Source of the DNA: Bradyrhizobium cenepequi
GTDB taxonomy: Bacteria > Pseudomonadota > Alphaproteobacteria > Rhizobiales > Xanthobacteraceae
Assembly: GCF_020329485.1 (NCBI RefSeq)
Contig: NZ_JAGKJI010000003.1
Span: 1-64,000 of the forward strand
Direction: 5' to 3'
DNA length: 64,000 nucleotides
In this document: in pieces, positions 17,469 through 27,150 of the stretch
Position numbering within the stretch: the stretch's first letter is position 1
How the letters are laid out: the number at the start of each line of letters is the position of its first letter
Notes under the pieces: generated by a model
The model's database searches: none
Seen by the model: only the letters and a program-made list of their open reading frames with translations
Told to the model about the DNA's origin: nothing
Position numbers and translations under genes: made by a program

Positions 17469-18893
17469 ATGACGACGAATGACGGTAAGGGCCAGATGAC
17501 GAGTGGTGTGCCGAACGATGCCGAGTTCTCGGTCCGGAATCCCTGGACTGGCCGCGTCACCTTTGTGGTCCGGCCAACGGGCGCCGATCAGATCGAGCGC
17601 TGCGTGCAAGCTGCCAAAGCGGCGTTCCGGCAATTCCTCAAGACGCCGGCGCACCAGCGCGCTTCCTGGCTCAACGGCGCCGCAAGCGCGATGGAGAAGG
17701 AGGCGCCGCAACTCGTCGAAATGACGATCGAGCATATCGGCAAGCCGCGCAAGGCGGCCGAGATGGAGGTCAGGCGCAGCATCGCCTTCATAAGAGCCTG
17801 CGCGATGCACCTGCACGGTCTCGGCGGAGAGGTCGTGCCGATCGACATGGTCCCGGCCGGCGCGGGTTTGTTCGGATTCATGCGCCGCGTGCCCTACGGC
17901 GTGGTCGCGGCGGTAACGCCGTTCAACGCACCCTCCAATCTGCTGGTGCAGAAGCTCGCGCCGGCGTTAATCACGGGGAATGCGGTTATCATCAAGCCCT
18001 GCCTGGAGGGCACCCGGATCGCGCAATCGATCGCCGCGGCTTTTGGCGTGGGCGGCGTACCCGAGGGCCTCGCGCAGGTCGTGCCCGGTGACCGCCAGGA
18101 GGCGCTGGACCTTGCCGCGCACCCGGATGTCGATGTCGTCACGCTGACCGGCGGAACCGCTGCGGGTGACGCGCTGGCACGTGCGGCGGGCGCAAAGCGC
18201 TTCATTGGGGAACTCGGTGGCAATTCGCCGAATATTGTCGCGGCGGACGCAAACATCGAGGACGCCGTGAAGCGCATCGTCCCATCCTCGTTCGAGGCCA
18301 GCGGCCAGCAGTGCATCTCGACGCAGCGGATCATCGTCGAAGCACCGGTGTTCGACGAGTTCCTTGCGCGCTTCATCGAAGCGGCGAAGCGGCTCAAGGT
18401 CGGGAACCCGGCTCTGCCGGATACGGACCTTGGTCCGGTGGTTTCCACGCGCGCGGCCGAGCGGATCAAGGCAATGATCGAGGACGCCAGCTCTCGCGGC
18501 TGCCGCGTGGTGACCTGCGGCGAGGTGACGGGCTGCGTCATTCCTCCCACCGTTGTCGTCGACCCGCCGCCAGATACGCGCCTGATCCGCGAGGAGGTGT
18601 TCGGGCCGGTCGTGGTGGTGATGCGGGCCAAGGATATCGATGACGCCATTCGCATCGCAAACGATTGCGAATTCGGCCTGCAGGGATCCTGCTTCACTGC
18701 CAGCCTGGCGACTGCGATGCGGATGTCGGAAGAAATCCGTGTCGGTTCGCTCTGGATCAACGAGGCGAGCCGGTTCCGGCTCGATAACTATCCCTTTGGT
18801 GGGGTCGGCCGGTCGGGCGTTGGCCGCGAAGGACTTCCCTATGCGTTCGAGGAGTACACCCAACCGAAATTCACCGGCATCCGCCTTCCCTGA
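17469..18893 (+). CDS. NAD(P)-dependent aldehyde dehydrogenase family protein
   Basis: This is a full-length ALDH of 474 residues when started at the ATG at 17469, which has an AGGA ribosome site. An ATG at 17439 would add 10 residues. The general-base region is IGELGGNSPNIV and the nucleophile region EASGQQCISTQRI with the catalytic Cys. The cofactor-site region is PFNAPSNLLVQKLAPALITGN. It oxidises an aldehyde to the acid. Closest in style to semialdehyde/benzaldehyde-type dehydrogenases of catabolic pathways, but the substrate is not determined. It shares operator 2 with the divergent oxidoreductase. Confidence 0.9.
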   Translation: MTTNDGKGQMTSGVPNDAEFSVRNPWTGRVTFVVRPTGADQIERCVQAAKAAFRQFLKTPAHQRASWLNGAASAMEKEAPQLVEMTIEHIGKPRKAAEMEVRRSIAFIRACAMHLHGLGGEVVPIDMVPAGAGLFGFMRRVPYGVVAAVTPFNAPSNLLVQKLAPALITGNAVIIKPCLEGTRIAQSIAAAFGVGGVPEGLAQVVPGDRQEALDLAAHPDVDVVTLTGGTAAGDALARAAGAKRFIGELGGNSPNIVAADANIEDAVKRIVPSSFEASGQQCISTQRIIVEAPVFDEFLARFIEAAKRLKVGNPALPDTDLGPVVSTRAAERIKAMIEDASSRGCRVVTCGEVTGCVIPPTVVVDPPPDTRLIREEVFGPVVVVMRAKDIDDAIRIANDCEFGLQGSCFTASLATAMRMSEEIRVGSLWINEASRFRLDNYPFGGVGRSGVGREGLPYAFEEYTQPKFTGIRLP

Positions 18894-18916
18894 AGCTCCC
18901 GTTCGTCCGAGCCGAT

Positions 18917-19834
18917 TCAGGATCGGCGCGTTTCGGCCAGGAAAGCGAGACAGGCACGGCCGAGGACGTCCTCGGCCGTGTTGAAATGCGCGATAATCGA
19001 CGTGTGATTGTGGCCTTTCAGCCAGACCAACGGCGGCGCGTGACCCTTTGCGACGGCGAGACGATAAGCCAGCTCGAAGCAATAGACGTCGATCAGGGGA
19101 TTCTCGAACTCCGAGCAGGCCACAAACGTCGGTGGGCTCTGTTCGTCGACGTGGGAGACAGGGGACACGTCGTCGTAGATCGAGCTCTCAGGGCCATAAT
19201 ATTCGGCGACCCGCTTGGCATTGGGGTTGTCCGCGCGGGCATCGGCGCGGACCCGGCCGCTGATGATCAGGACGCCTGCGAGCCCATGCCCGCCTGCGGG
19301 ATGGTGCCGTTTGTCGTAGGCATAGGTTCCGACATGTGCGCCGCCAGCGGAATGTCCCATCAGAAAGATTCGATTGGGATCAACATTCAGGCGGGCGGCG
19401 TTGTCGTGCATCCATTGCACGACCGCTGCAATGTCGCGGGTGGCTTCCGGATAGCGCGCCTCAGGGGCAAGGCGGTAGCCGGCATTGACCCCGACGACGC
19501 CGTGCCTTGCGAAGTAATACAGGACGTTGGCGTAGATCTCTGCGCTGCGATGGCGGCTACCCTCGGTGAAGGCGCCGCCATGGACAAAGATCAGCGCGGG
19601 TCGCGGTGACGGATCTGCCGCGGCGGGATGGAAAACCTCGAACGCCTGCCGCTCATGCGGCCCATAGTGAATATTGGCTTCAACGCGGATTCCCTCTCTG
19701 GGCGAGGACTTCAGCACTTCGCTGAATTTCTCGATCATCAGTCGAACATGGCCCTTGGTGTCTGTGGCCCATCTCCTGCCGACCTCCGCCATCAACGCGC
19801 GGAGATCGGCAGGAATCGCAGGAAGCTCTGTCAT
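18917..19834 (-). CDS. Alpha/beta hydrolase (HSL/carboxylesterase family)
   Basis: The 305-residue alpha/beta hydrolase has oxyanion-hole motif HGGAF (85-89), nucleophile elbow GHSAGG (Ser162), and a C-terminal GHNHTS region with the likely catalytic histidine. An acidic residue in FENPLIDV could complete the triad. The pattern matches hormone-sensitive-lipase-like esterases, a family that also includes arylformamidases such as kynurenine formamidase. It lies 3' to 3' with the aldehyde dehydrogenase and is about 50 bp downstream of the amidohydrolase gene, with which it is probably co-transcribed. It may open a ring-derived ester, lactone or amide in the pathway. Confidence 0.85.
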   Translation of the reverse strand: MTELPAIPADLRALMAEVGRRWATDTKGHVRLMIEKFSEVLKSSPREGIRVEANIHYGPHERQAFEVFHPAAADPSPRPALIFVHGGAFTEGSRHRSAEIYANVLYYFARHGVVGVNAGYRLAPEARYPEATRDIAAVVQWMHDNAARLNVDPNRIFLMGHSAGGAHVGTYAYDKRHHPAGGHGLAGVLIISGRVRADARADNPNAKRVAEYYGPESSIYDDVSPVSHVDEQSPPTFVACSEFENPLIDVYCFELAYRLAVAKGHAPPLVWLKGHNHTSIIAHFNTAEDVLGRACLAFLAETRRS

Positions 19835-19882
19835 GGATCGGTCTCGCCTCGGTTCGCGTGCTTCTCTGCGCAGAGGGGGCGT

Positions 19883-20836
19883 TCACAGCTTGAGCAATCG
19901 AGCGGCGTTGTTGCTAATCAATTTGCCCTTGTCGTCAGGGGAGAGCTGGAGCTGCTTGATCCAGTCCATGCCGTCCTGGTTCATCACGTAGGGATAGTCG
20001 ACGGCAAACATGATCCGGTCGATGCCGAGCTCCAGCATGGTGCAGATCAACGCCGGCGTCGAGAAATTGCCGCTGGTGGTGACGTGAAAGTGCTCGCAAA
20101 ATTGCTTGCGGAAGCTCAGGCTCTGCTGGCCGGGACGGGACAGCGCCTGATCGATGCGCCACAGCAGGAATGGCAAGGTCTCGCCGAGATGCCCGAGGAT
20201 GATCTGAAGCCTAGGGTACTTTTCTAGCGCGCGACTCAGGATCAGCCGAATCGCGGCCGTTGCCGTCTCGACCGTGAATCCCCAGGCCGGCCGGATCACG
20301 GTCGGGAAATCGCGGGCGTAGTCGTCGTAATAATGCTTGGTGACCTCCGCATGCGGCACCGACGGATGCAGGTAGATCGGCACATCGAGCTTCTCGGCCA
20401 CCTCGAAGATCGGCCAGAAGCGCTTGTCGTCGATGAACAGGCCGTTGGTGAGGCCGTGGATCATCGCGCCCTTGAATTTCAGGTCCTTGATGCATCGCTC
20501 GAGTTCTCGCGCGGCCTGATCAGGGACGGGCGTCGGAAGTGCTGCGAATGCGGCAAACCGGCCGGGATGCCTGGCGCAGGCCTCGGCGAGACGGTCATTG
20601 ACCCGCTGCGTCAATTCAACCGCGATGCCGGGTGACAATTTCTGCGCCGCCGGCGCGCCATGAGACAGCACCTGCACGTCGATTCCCGCGGCGTCCATCG
20701 CGCGAAGCCTGACGTCTCCGATTTCGGTCAAGAGGTCAGCGATCGGAGATTTGTTCTCGCCCGCTGGAAAAGCTCGCGCCATCTCCGGGTCCCAATAATG
20801 TTCCTCGATCGCGATGACGCGCGTATTGTCGAACAT
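19883..20836 (-). CDS. Amidohydrolase-2 family protein, probable non-oxidative decarboxylase
   Basis: The 317-residue TIM-barrel protein has the residues used by gamma-resorcylate and 2,3-dihydroxybenzoate decarboxylases: the N-terminal AIEEHYW (E11/E12 and H13), YLHPSVP (H157), GHLGETLPF (H216, E219) and FAVDYPY (D280). This is the ACMSD/gamma-RSD branch of amidohydrolases, which removes carboxylate from hydroxylated aromatic or heteroaromatic acids using a metal. A few relatives are hydrolases or hydratases. The ATG at 20836 was chosen because it aligns with family N-termini; an upstream start at 20902 has no ribosome site. It is divergent from the molybdenum hydroxylase genes across operator 3. 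Confidence 0.85.
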   Translation of the reverse strand: MFDNTRVIAIEEHYWDPEMARAFPAGENKSPIADLLTEIGDVRLRAMDAAGIDVQVLSHGAPAAQKLSPGIAVELTQRVNDRLAEACARHPGRFAAFAALPTPVPDQAARELERCIKDLKFKGAMIHGLTNGLFIDDKRFWPIFEVAEKLDVPIYLHPSVPHAEVTKHYYDDYARDFPTVIRPAWGFTVETATAAIRLILSRALEKYPRLQIILGHLGETLPFLLWRIDQALSRPGQQSLSFRKQFCEHFHVTTSGNFSTPALICTMLELGIDRIMFAVDYPYVMNQDGMDWIKQLQLSPDDKGKLISNNAARLLKL

Positions 20837-20932
20837 GATGAGTGATCTCGTCCTTGTCCCTGTGTATCGGCCGGCTTTGCAAGCGGCGCCAACGTGGTGC
20901 AAAAAGCAGCCTCGATTCGAGCTTATTCACTT

Positions 20933-20950
20933 GTTGACTATCTAGTCAAC
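20933..20950. promoter_or_regulatory. Operator copy 3, between the amidohydrolase and molybdenum hydroxylase operons
   Basis: GTTGACTATCTAGTCAAC has perfect 8-base arms around a two-base centre and is the best copy of the consensus. It lies 97 bp from the amidohydrolase start and 138 bp from the FAD-subunit start, placed to control both divergent promoters. Confidence 0.82.
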
Positions 20951-21087
20951 ATTGGACATAGTTCGATACTGTCGCTGGTCGGCCAGGTCGAGCGTGCGCT
21001 CCGCTCGCCTTGCAAGACCACGGCCACCGGTTTCAATAGCGCGATGAAGACCGTAAGTCGATGCATCGCGCGTTGGTGGGAGGCAGG

Positions 21088-21945
21088 ATGAAGCCGCCGA
21101 TCTTTGAGTATGCGTCGCCCTCGACGGTTGCCGAGGCGGTCGCCCTGCTGGCCTCGAGAGACGGAAGCGCAAAGGTGATATCGGGCGGCCAGAGCCTGAT
21201 GCCGATGCTCGCATTCCGCCTGGCGGCGCCCGAACTGCTGGTCGATCTCAAGCACCTGAAGAACCTCGATGCGATCAGCATCGGCGAAGATGGCGTCCGC
21301 CTCGGCGCCAAAGTGCGATGGTGCGATATCGAAAGTGACGCGCGGCTCGCGGTCAGCCACCCATTGCTGGCTGAAGCCATCAGGCACGTCGCCCACTACC
21401 AGATCCGCAACCGTGGAACGGTCGGCGGCTCTCTGGCGCATGCCGACCCGTCCGCCGAGATGCCTGGCGTTGCGATGACCTGCGAGGCGCGGATGACGAT
21501 CGTCGGAAGCGCCGGGTCGCGGATCGAAGCGGCCGCTGATTTCTTCACTGGTCCGCTGCAGACCAGCTTGCAGCCGGATGAAATCCTGACCGAGGTGCAT
21601 CTGCCTCCTTGGCCGGCCGCGAGGCGCTGGGCCTTCCTGGAGTTCGCGCGCCGGAAAGGCGACTTCGCGATGGCGGGCGTCGCCCTGCATTATGACCTGG
21701 ATGGCACCGGCCGCATTGTCGATGCGCATGTGGGTGTGATCGGGGTTGCGGATCGGCCGATCCGGCTGGCGGCCGTCGAGACAATGCTGAACGCCAATCG
21801 GTTGGACGACAAGTTGATTGCAGCCGCTTCGGCAAAGGCGCGGGAATCCGTCGATCCTCCGTCCGATATTCACGCGCCCGGTGCTTATCGTGCGGCGCTG
21901 GTTGCAACGCTGCTCGCGCGCGGTCTGAAGAAGTCCGCTGCCTAG
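21088..21945 (+). CDS. Molybdenum hydroxylase, FAD-binding (medium) subunit
   Basis: This 285-residue subunit belongs to the xanthine dehydrogenase/CO dehydrogenase family. FAD-binding motifs are SGGQSLMPML near residue 42 and RNRGTVGGSLAHADP near 110. The ATG at 21088 follows GGGAGGCAGG directly and is preferred over an upstream in-frame ATG at 21061. It carries electrons from the iron-sulfur subunit to NAD or another acceptor. It is the first gene of a medium-small-large operon, the order of CODH-type and many N-heterocycle hydroxylases. Confidence 0.92.
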   Translation: MKPPIFEYASPSTVAEAVALLASRDGSAKVISGGQSLMPMLAFRLAAPELLVDLKHLKNLDAISIGEDGVRLGAKVRWCDIESDARLAVSHPLLAEAIRHVAHYQIRNRGTVGGSLAHADPSAEMPGVAMTCEARMTIVGSAGSRIEAAADFFTGPLQTSLQPDEILTEVHLPPWPAARRWAFLEFARRKGDFAMAGVALHYDLDGTGRIVDAHVGVIGVADRPIRLAAVETMLNANRLDDKLIAAASAKARESVDPPSDIHAPGAYRAALVATLLARGLKKSAA

Positions 21946-21954
21946 GAGTTTTTC

Positions 21955-22428
21955 ATGCACGTCAAATTCGATCTCAACGGCCGACCGGTCGCCTCCGACG
22001 TCGAGCCGCGCACGACGCTGGCGGATTGCATCCGGAATGACTTTGGCCAGACCGGCACTCACTTAGCGTGCGAGCACGGCGTCTGTGGCGCGTGCACCGT
22101 ATTGGTCAACGGCGAGGCCGTTCGTTCCTGTCTTATGCTTGCGGTGCAGGTGCAGGGCGACAAGGTCGTGACGGTCGAAGGCCTTTCCGGCGACGAATTG
22201 ACGCCGCTGCAGGCCGCATTCCGGAAACATCACGCCCTGCAATGCGGCTTCTGTACACCGGGCTTCATCACCACCGCGCACGCTCTGCTCAGCCATGAGC
22301 CGGACGCTGACGAGGAGCGGATCCGTGATGTTCTCTCCGGCAATTTGTGCCGTTGCACGGGATACGTTCCGATCGTCGAAGCCGTGCTTGAAGCGCGGGA
22401 GTCCTACCGGGGCTCGGGGAGCAAGTGA
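21955..22428 (+). CDS. Molybdenum hydroxylase, [2Fe-2S] (small) subunit
   Basis: The 157-residue protein carries both iron-sulfur clusters of the enzyme. The plant-ferredoxin type cluster is bound by [15 protein letters not shown] plus a later Cys (RSC). The second cluster is bound by CGFCTPG and LCRCTGY in the helical C-terminal domain. It links the molybdenum centre to the FAD subunit. The stop codon overlaps the next start (TGATG), so the subunits are translationally coupled. Length is normal. Confidence 0.95.
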   Translation: MHVKFDLNGRPVASDVEPRTTLADCIRNDFGQTGTHLACEHGVCGACTVLVNGEAVRSCLMLAVQVQGDKVVTVEGLSGDELTPLQAAFRKHHALQCGFCTPGFITTAHALLSHEPDADEERIRDVLSGNLCRCTGYVPIVEAVLEARESYRGSGSK

Positions 22429-24719
22429 TGAAGAGCTTCAATTCCTATATCGGCCGCCCCATGGAGCGGGTCGAGGACCTGCGCATGGTGCGGGGAAGGG
22501 GGACTTACGTCGCCGACGTCAACCGGCCGAACCAGCTTTACGCCGTGATCCTGCGCAGCTCGGTTGCGCACGGGATCATCAGGTCGATCGACAGTAGTGA
22601 AGCGCTGGCGCTGCCGGGCGTGCATCGCGTCCTCACCGCCAAGGATTTCGGGACGAAGGTCCCTGTCATTCCGTTGCGGTTGCAGCCGCTGCCGCAGCTC
22701 GAGTCGTTCCATCAGCCGGTCCTGGCCGACAAGAAGGTGCGCTATGTCGGCGAACCGGTTGCGGTCGTCATCGCCGACAGCGCGGCGATCGCCGAGGATG
22801 CCCTTGAGCGTATCGCGCTCGATATCGAACCGCTGCCGGCAATCGCCAGCCGGTCGCAGGCCGAGGCAAAAAGGGCGGTGCTGTTCGAGGAGCACGGGTC
22901 CAACGTCGCCATCACATGGAGCGCGTTCCGCGGCAATGCGGACGAGGCGTTCAAGATGGCCGACTATGTCCGCCGCGAGACGTTCAAGGTGCAGCGGCAC
23001 GCCGCGATGTTCATGGAGCCGCGCGGCTTTGTCGCCGAGTGGGACGAGGTGGCCGGCAAATTGACGGTTTGGGGAGCCGCCAAGACCGCCTGGCACAACC
23101 GCCGCACGCTCGCCGCCCAGCTGGGACTTGCGCTCGAAACGGTCGATCTGATCGAGGTCGATGTCGGCGGCGGGTTTGGTTCGCGCGGCGAGTTCTATCC
23201 GGAGGACTATCTCATTCCGGCCGCGGCAAGAATTGTCGGGCGGCCGGTGAAATGGACCGAGGACCGTCGCGAGCACATCATGAGCGCCAATCACGCGCGT
23301 GATATCGAGTGCGACGTCGAATTCGCGGTTTCGCGCGATGGTCGCTTCATCGGGCTGCGTGGCCAGATATGGGCCGATATCGGCGCCTATATTCGCACCA
23401 ACGGCTCCGTCGGCCCCCGCAACGTCGCGCAATTCATGTCGGGGCCGTATTGCATCGAGCACATCGACCTCAAGAGCTCGATGCTGACCACCAACAAGAC
23501 GCCTTGCGGGACCTATCGCGGACCAGGTCGCTACGAGACCGACTTCATTCGTGAGCGGATGATCGATCTCGTGGCGCAGGATTTGAAGATCGATCGGGTC
23601 GAACTGCGCCGTCGCAATCTCGTGGCCGATGCGCAGATGCCATATCCGCTCGCCTCGATTACGCCCTATGACAGTTCGACGGAGCTCGACAGCGGCGATT
23701 ATCACGCGGTGTTCGATCGCTGCTTGAGGGAGTTCGGCTGGGACGAAAGAAGCAAGCTTCGCGGCCAACTGATCGACGGCTACTATCACGGCCTTGCGAT
23801 CGGCAGTTTCATCGAAGGCGGCGCGGCGGGGCCCAAGGAGGAGGCACGCCTGGTTCTGGAGACGGATGGGGCGCTCTCGGTCTATATCGGATCGTCGTCG
23901 GTCGGGCAGGGATTGGAAACGATCATGGCGCAGATCGCGGCCGATGCCATGGAGATGTCTTACGACAAGATCACCATCCGTCACGGGTCAACCAGCTATG
24001 TCAAGGACGGCTATGGCGCCTATCACTCGCGATCGACGGTGATGGGCGGCTCGGCGATCCTGCTGGCAGCTGAGAAGTTGAAGGACCTGATCCGCAAGAC
24101 AGCCGCGGCGCGTCTCGGCTGCACCGCGGAGCAGATCGTGATTGACGGCGAGCAGGCCGGCTTTGGCGGCGAGCATCTGGCGTTTGCCGGGCTGTCGGAC
24201 GAGCCACTCGAAGTCGAAGCCGAGTTCTTCAACAAGAAGTACACCTGGGCTTACGGGACGCAGGCTGCGCATGTGGCTGTTGATCCCGGCACGGGGCATG
24301 TCAAAGTCGTTGATTTCATCTCGGTCGAGGATGTTGGCCGCATGATCAATCCGTTGACATTACATGGTCAGGCGATCGGTTCGATCGTGCAGGGCCTCGG
24401 CGGCGCGTTCCTGGAGCATCTGGTCTACGACGACGAGGGCCAATTGCTGACGGGCTCGTTTGCCGATTACCTGATGCCGACGGCGTCGGACTTTCCCAAT
24501 ATCCGTTCGATTACTGTCGAGCTGAAACCCTGTCCGAACAATCCGCTGGGCGCAAAGGGCGCAGGTGAGGGCGGTCTCATTCCGGTCGGAGGCGTCATGG
24601 CCAATGCCGTGGCCGATGCCTTGTCGCACCTCAACGTTCAGCCGATGGAGCTGCCGCTCTCGCCGCCGCGGATATGGCAACTGGTCGAAAGGGCAGAGGC
24701 TGCTCGTTCCGCGACGTAG
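22428..24719 (+). CDS. Molybdenum hydroxylase, molybdopterin-binding (large) subunit
   Basis: The 763-residue subunit holds the Mo-pterin active site. Recognisable parts are VGGGFGSRGEFYPEDYL, the substrate-loop region CGTYRGPGRYETDF, GQGLETIMAQIAADA, and the C-terminal GAKGAGEGG with the catalytic glutamate. The CO-dehydrogenase-specific AYxCSFR loop is absent (YRGPGR instead), so it is not a CO dehydrogenase. It belongs to the hydroxylases that add water-derived oxygen next to a ring nitrogen or to an aldehyde. With a decarboxylase-type amidohydrolase divergent to it, an N-heteroaromatic carboxylate is a reasonable guess at substrate. Cofactor maturation genes are not in the window. Confidence 0.92.
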   Translation: MKSFNSYIGRPMERVEDLRMVRGRGTYVADVNRPNQLYAVILRSSVAHGIIRSIDSSEALALPGVHRVLTAKDFGTKVPVIPLRLQPLPQLESFHQPVLADKKVRYVGEPVAVVIADSAAIAEDALERIALDIEPLPAIASRSQAEAKRAVLFEEHGSNVAITWSAFRGNADEAFKMADYVRRETFKVQRHAAMFMEPRGFVAEWDEVAGKLTVWGAAKTAWHNRRTLAAQLGLALETVDLIEVDVGGGFGSRGEFYPEDYLIPAAARIVGRPVKWTEDRREHIMSANHARDIECDVEFAVSRDGRFIGLRGQIWADIGAYIRTNGSVGPRNVAQFMSGPYCIEHIDLKSSMLTTNKTPCGTYRGPGRYETDFIRERMIDLVAQDLKIDRVELRRRNLVADAQMPYPLASITPYDSSTELDSGDYHAVFDRCLREFGWDERSKLRGQLIDGYYHGLAIGSFIEGGAAGPKEEARLVLETDGALSVYIGSSSVGQGLETIMAQIAADAMEMSYDKITIRHGSTSYVKDGYGAYHSRSTVMGGSAILLAAEKLKDLIRKTAAARLGCTAEQIVIDGEQAGFGGEHLAFAGLSDEPLEVEAEFFNKKYTWAYGTQAAHVAVDPGTGHVKVVDFISVEDVGRMINPLTLHGQAIGSIVQGLGGAFLEHLVYDDEGQLLTGSFADYLMPTASDFPNIRSITVELKPCPNNPLGAKGAGEGGLIPVGGVMANAVADALSHLNVQPMELPLSPPRIWQLVERAEAARSAT

Positions 24720-24997
24720 GGCATGAGCCGGACGGAGGAATTTGCGTTAGCGCAAGGATTGGACAGCTTTCCAAGAAGACCATGCTCAAGAACTGAAGAA
24801 CGCGACGGGGATTCAACTGATTCCATCGCACTTGACCATTTTTCAGTTTGATTTTCGCGGGCGGTTGGGCTTCTTCTCGGATTGAAGCGAGGGGAGCTGC
24901 AGGTTCGCGATGATGACCGGACGGCGTATTCGCGGAAAGGCGCTCGTAGATCCGATTTGAGGCTTCGCTCTCGCTCCATAGATGAAGGGAGCGCGTC

Positions 24998-25678
24998 TTG
25001 GCGCGTCGTAGCAGCGATCCGGCTCGCGTTCGCGAGAAGATACTTAAACTGGCCATGGAAGAATTCGGCCGCATTGGCTTTGAGGGTGCGCGCGTCGATC
25101 GCATCGCCGAGCGCTGTCACCTCAGCAAGAACATGCTGTACTACTATTTCAAGTCCAAGGAAGGCCTGTTTGTCGCCGCGCTCGAACGGATGTACGAGAG
25201 TTTCCGAGAGCAGCAGCGTGACTTGTCGGTGCGCGCGAGCGATCCTATCGTGGCTCTGCAACAGCTCATCGCGCACACGTTCCTGGCGCTGGAGAACAAT
25301 CCGAACGCGATTCGCCTGCTGAACGAGGAGAACAAGCACCGCGGCAAGTATATTCGCAAATCGAAGCGGATCAGGGATCTCTACAACCCGTTGGTCGAAA
25401 CGCTCAGCTTTATCCTGGAGCGAGGCCGAAGGGATGGCGTCTTCCGCGCGGGGCTTGATCCGGCGGTGGTTTATTTGACGCTGTCATCGCTGTGCTATCA
25501 TTACCTCTCCAATCAGTACACGCTGGAGATCGCGCTCAACAAGGAGCTGAGTTCGGCGATCGCGCGCAAGCAGTGGCTAGAGCATGTCACCGACCTTGTT
25601 CTGCAATATTGTGTATCCGACCCCGCCAAGACGCTGGATCGGAAATCAAATGCGAAGACCCTGGCAGCCGCGGATTAG
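24998..25678 (+). CDS. TetR family regulator, RutR-like, candidate controller of the palindrome regulon
   Basis: The 226-residue protein starts at TTG with a GGGAG ribosome site. The N-terminal helix-turn-helix reads FGRIGFEGARVDRIAERC then LSKNMLYYYFKSKEGLF, close in style to RutR. RutR's known operator (TTGACCAnnTGGTCAA) is nearly the same as the palindrome repeated five times here (TTGACTAnnTAGTCAA). The C-terminal ligand domain contains YLSNQYTLEIALNKELSS. The gene sits in the middle of the regulated units, 278 bp after the molybdenum hydroxylase operon, with no operator of its own nearby. It ends 1 bp from the convergent MFS gene. The inducer is probably the pathway substrate or an intermediate. 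Confidence 0.85.
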   Translation: MARRSSDPARVREKILKLAMEEFGRIGFEGARVDRIAERCHLSKNMLYYYFKSKEGLFVAALERMYESFREQQRDLSVRASDPIVALQQLIAHTFLALENNPNAIRLLNEENKHRGKYIRKSKRIRDLYNPLVETLSFILERGRRDGVFRAGLDPAVVYLTLSSLCYHYLSNQYTLEIALNKELSSAIARKQWLEHVTDLVLQYCVSDPAKTLDRKSNAKTLAAAD

Positions 25679-25679
25679 G

Positions 25680-27092
25680 TTAGCGGGGGCTCTCAATCGC
25701 GGGTTCGTTTGGGGAGATCATGTGCCCCTCGATCACATCGTCTTCGGATCGGCTTCGGACCGGTTCCCATTTGACCATCCACAGCGAGAGCAGGCCGGCG
25801 ACCGGCACCAGTGCGAGCGCGAGCATCAGGTTGGACAGGCCGATTTTCGCCAATAGCAGCGGAAAGAAGAACAGCCCGATGATGGTGCCTATCCTCACCA
25901 TTCCCTGAGCCCAGCCGGCGCCCGTTCCGCGGAGCAATGTCGGATATGACAGTGTCGCCAGCGATGCGGAAACGGAACCGGGGCCAAGGGTCTGCCCCAG
26001 AATAAAGCCATAGATCAGCACGATGGAGAAGTAGGGCGACACGCGGTCCGCGGTCCACCAGAACAGCAACAGGCTGACCGTCACGATGCAGTAGCCCGTG
26101 ATGATCAGCCGCCTGACGCCCAGCCTGTCGACGTAGGCCGCCGCAAGCAGGCCGCCGATCGCGCCGGCTATGGTCGAAAGCAGCGTTCCGATGGCGGCGT
26201 AGACGAAATCACTGCCGAAGATCACCGTCGAGATCGACGGCAGATAGAATCCGACGGCAAAATACTCCAGGCTCTGGGTGATCGAAACCACCGAAACCAG
26301 GATCGTCCGCGCCAGATACGGCTTCGCAAAGATCGTCGCGTAGCTCGCAGACGCGACCTTGGTGGCGGTTGCGAGATTGCCTTCGACCCGGACCTTGACC
26401 TGATAGGTTTTCTCCAGAAGCCGTGCCGCTTCCGCAAGGCCGACATGATTGGCCGCCCATAGGGGGCTCTCCGACATGTACCTGCCGCGCAACAGCAGGA
26501 TGGCGAGAGCGGGCAGCGCGCCAAAGCCCACCGCAAAGCACCAGAGATGCTCGACATGACCGAGCCAATAGATGGCGAGCGCAACGAACACTGAAACGGC
26601 GACGGCGACCTGCCACAGGAATACCCAGAGCGCGATGCTTCCCGCACGCCGCGTCCTGTTGACGAATTCCGCGAGAAAGCTGAACGCGACCGGATAGTCC
26701 AGCCCGACGCCGACGCCCATCAGGAAGCGGAAGAACAAAAGCGCATAGATATTGGGCGACAGCGCCGCGCCCAGCGTTGCAACGACGAGGCAGACGAGAT
26801 CGACCACAAACATTCGAAGGCGGCCGATCTTGTCCGTCAGGTGACCACCGGCGACGCCGCCGATGACGGCGCCGACGCCCATGATCGCGGTAATCGTTCC
26901 AAGCTGAGATGGCGCAAGATCGAATTCTGCACGCAGCCCGGGAACACCGATGCCGAGACTGGCAAAATCATAGGCATCGACGAACACGCCCCCCAGCGCG
27001 ATCAGAACCACGCCGAGGCCGGATCGGGTCATCGGCTGATCGCCGACGAACTCGGCGACGTCGTCCTTCGATCGGATAACAACCTCGCGCAT
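25680..27092 (-). CDS. MFS transporter, aromatic acid/sugar-porter type
   Basis: This 12-TM permease has about 470 residues. The conserved MFS loop 2-3 motif is GGHLTDKIGRLRMF, with a second copy-like motif AAYVDRLGVRR between TM8 and TM9. The N-terminal DAYDFASLGIGVPGL resembles the D-rich TM1 of acid:proton symporters for aromatic acids. ATG at 27092 with a GGGGG ribosome site is preferred over GTG at 27098. It is preceded by operator 4, so it probably imports the substrate of this regulon or a related compound. It converges on the tetR gene with only 1 bp between stop codons. Confidence 0.88.
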   Translation of the reverse strand: MREVVIRSKDDVAEFVGDQPMTRSGLGVVLIALGGVFVDAYDFASLGIGVPGLRAEFDLAPSQLGTITAIMGVGAVIGGVAGGHLTDKIGRLRMFVVDLVCLVVATLGAALSPNIYALLFFRFLMGVGVGLDYPVAFSFLAEFVNRTRRAGSIALWVFLWQVAVAVSVFVALAIYWLGHVEHLWCFAVGFGALPALAILLLRGRYMSESPLWAANHVGLAEAARLLEKTYQVKVRVEGNLATATKVASASYATIFAKPYLARTILVSVVSITQSLEYFAVGFYLPSISTVIFGSDFVYAAIGTLLSTIAGAIGGLLAAAYVDRLGVRRLIITGYCIVTVSLLLFWWTADRVSPYFSIVLIYGFILGQTLGPGSVSASLATLSYPTLLRGTGAGWAQGMVRIGTIIGLFFFPLLLAKIGLSNLMLALALVPVAGLLSLWMVKWEPVRSRSEDDVIEGHMISPNEPAIESPR

Positions 27093-27132
27093 CGTCACCC
27101 CCGCAGCCTCGTTTGGAGCAAACCAAGTCTAA

Positions 27133-27150
27133 GTTGACCGAATAGTCAAC
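27133..27150. promoter_or_regulatory. Operator copy 4, upstream of the MFS transporter gene
   Basis: GTTGACCGAATAGTCAAC matches the regulon palindrome with two deviations in the left arm. It lies 41 bp upstream of the MFS start, a position where bound repressor would block the promoter or early transcript. Confidence 0.75.

Noticed and set aside
16587..17816. A 409-residue version of the aspartate-dehydrogenase-like protein
   Set aside because: The extra N-terminal 150 residues run through the operator and the opposite gene's 5' end and look like antisense of the aldehyde dehydrogenase.
21088..24719. Carbon monoxide dehydrogenase (CoxMSL)
   Set aside because: Subunit order and size fit, but the large subunit has YRGPGR where CO dehydrogenases have the AYxCSFR loop, and no cox accessory genes are present.
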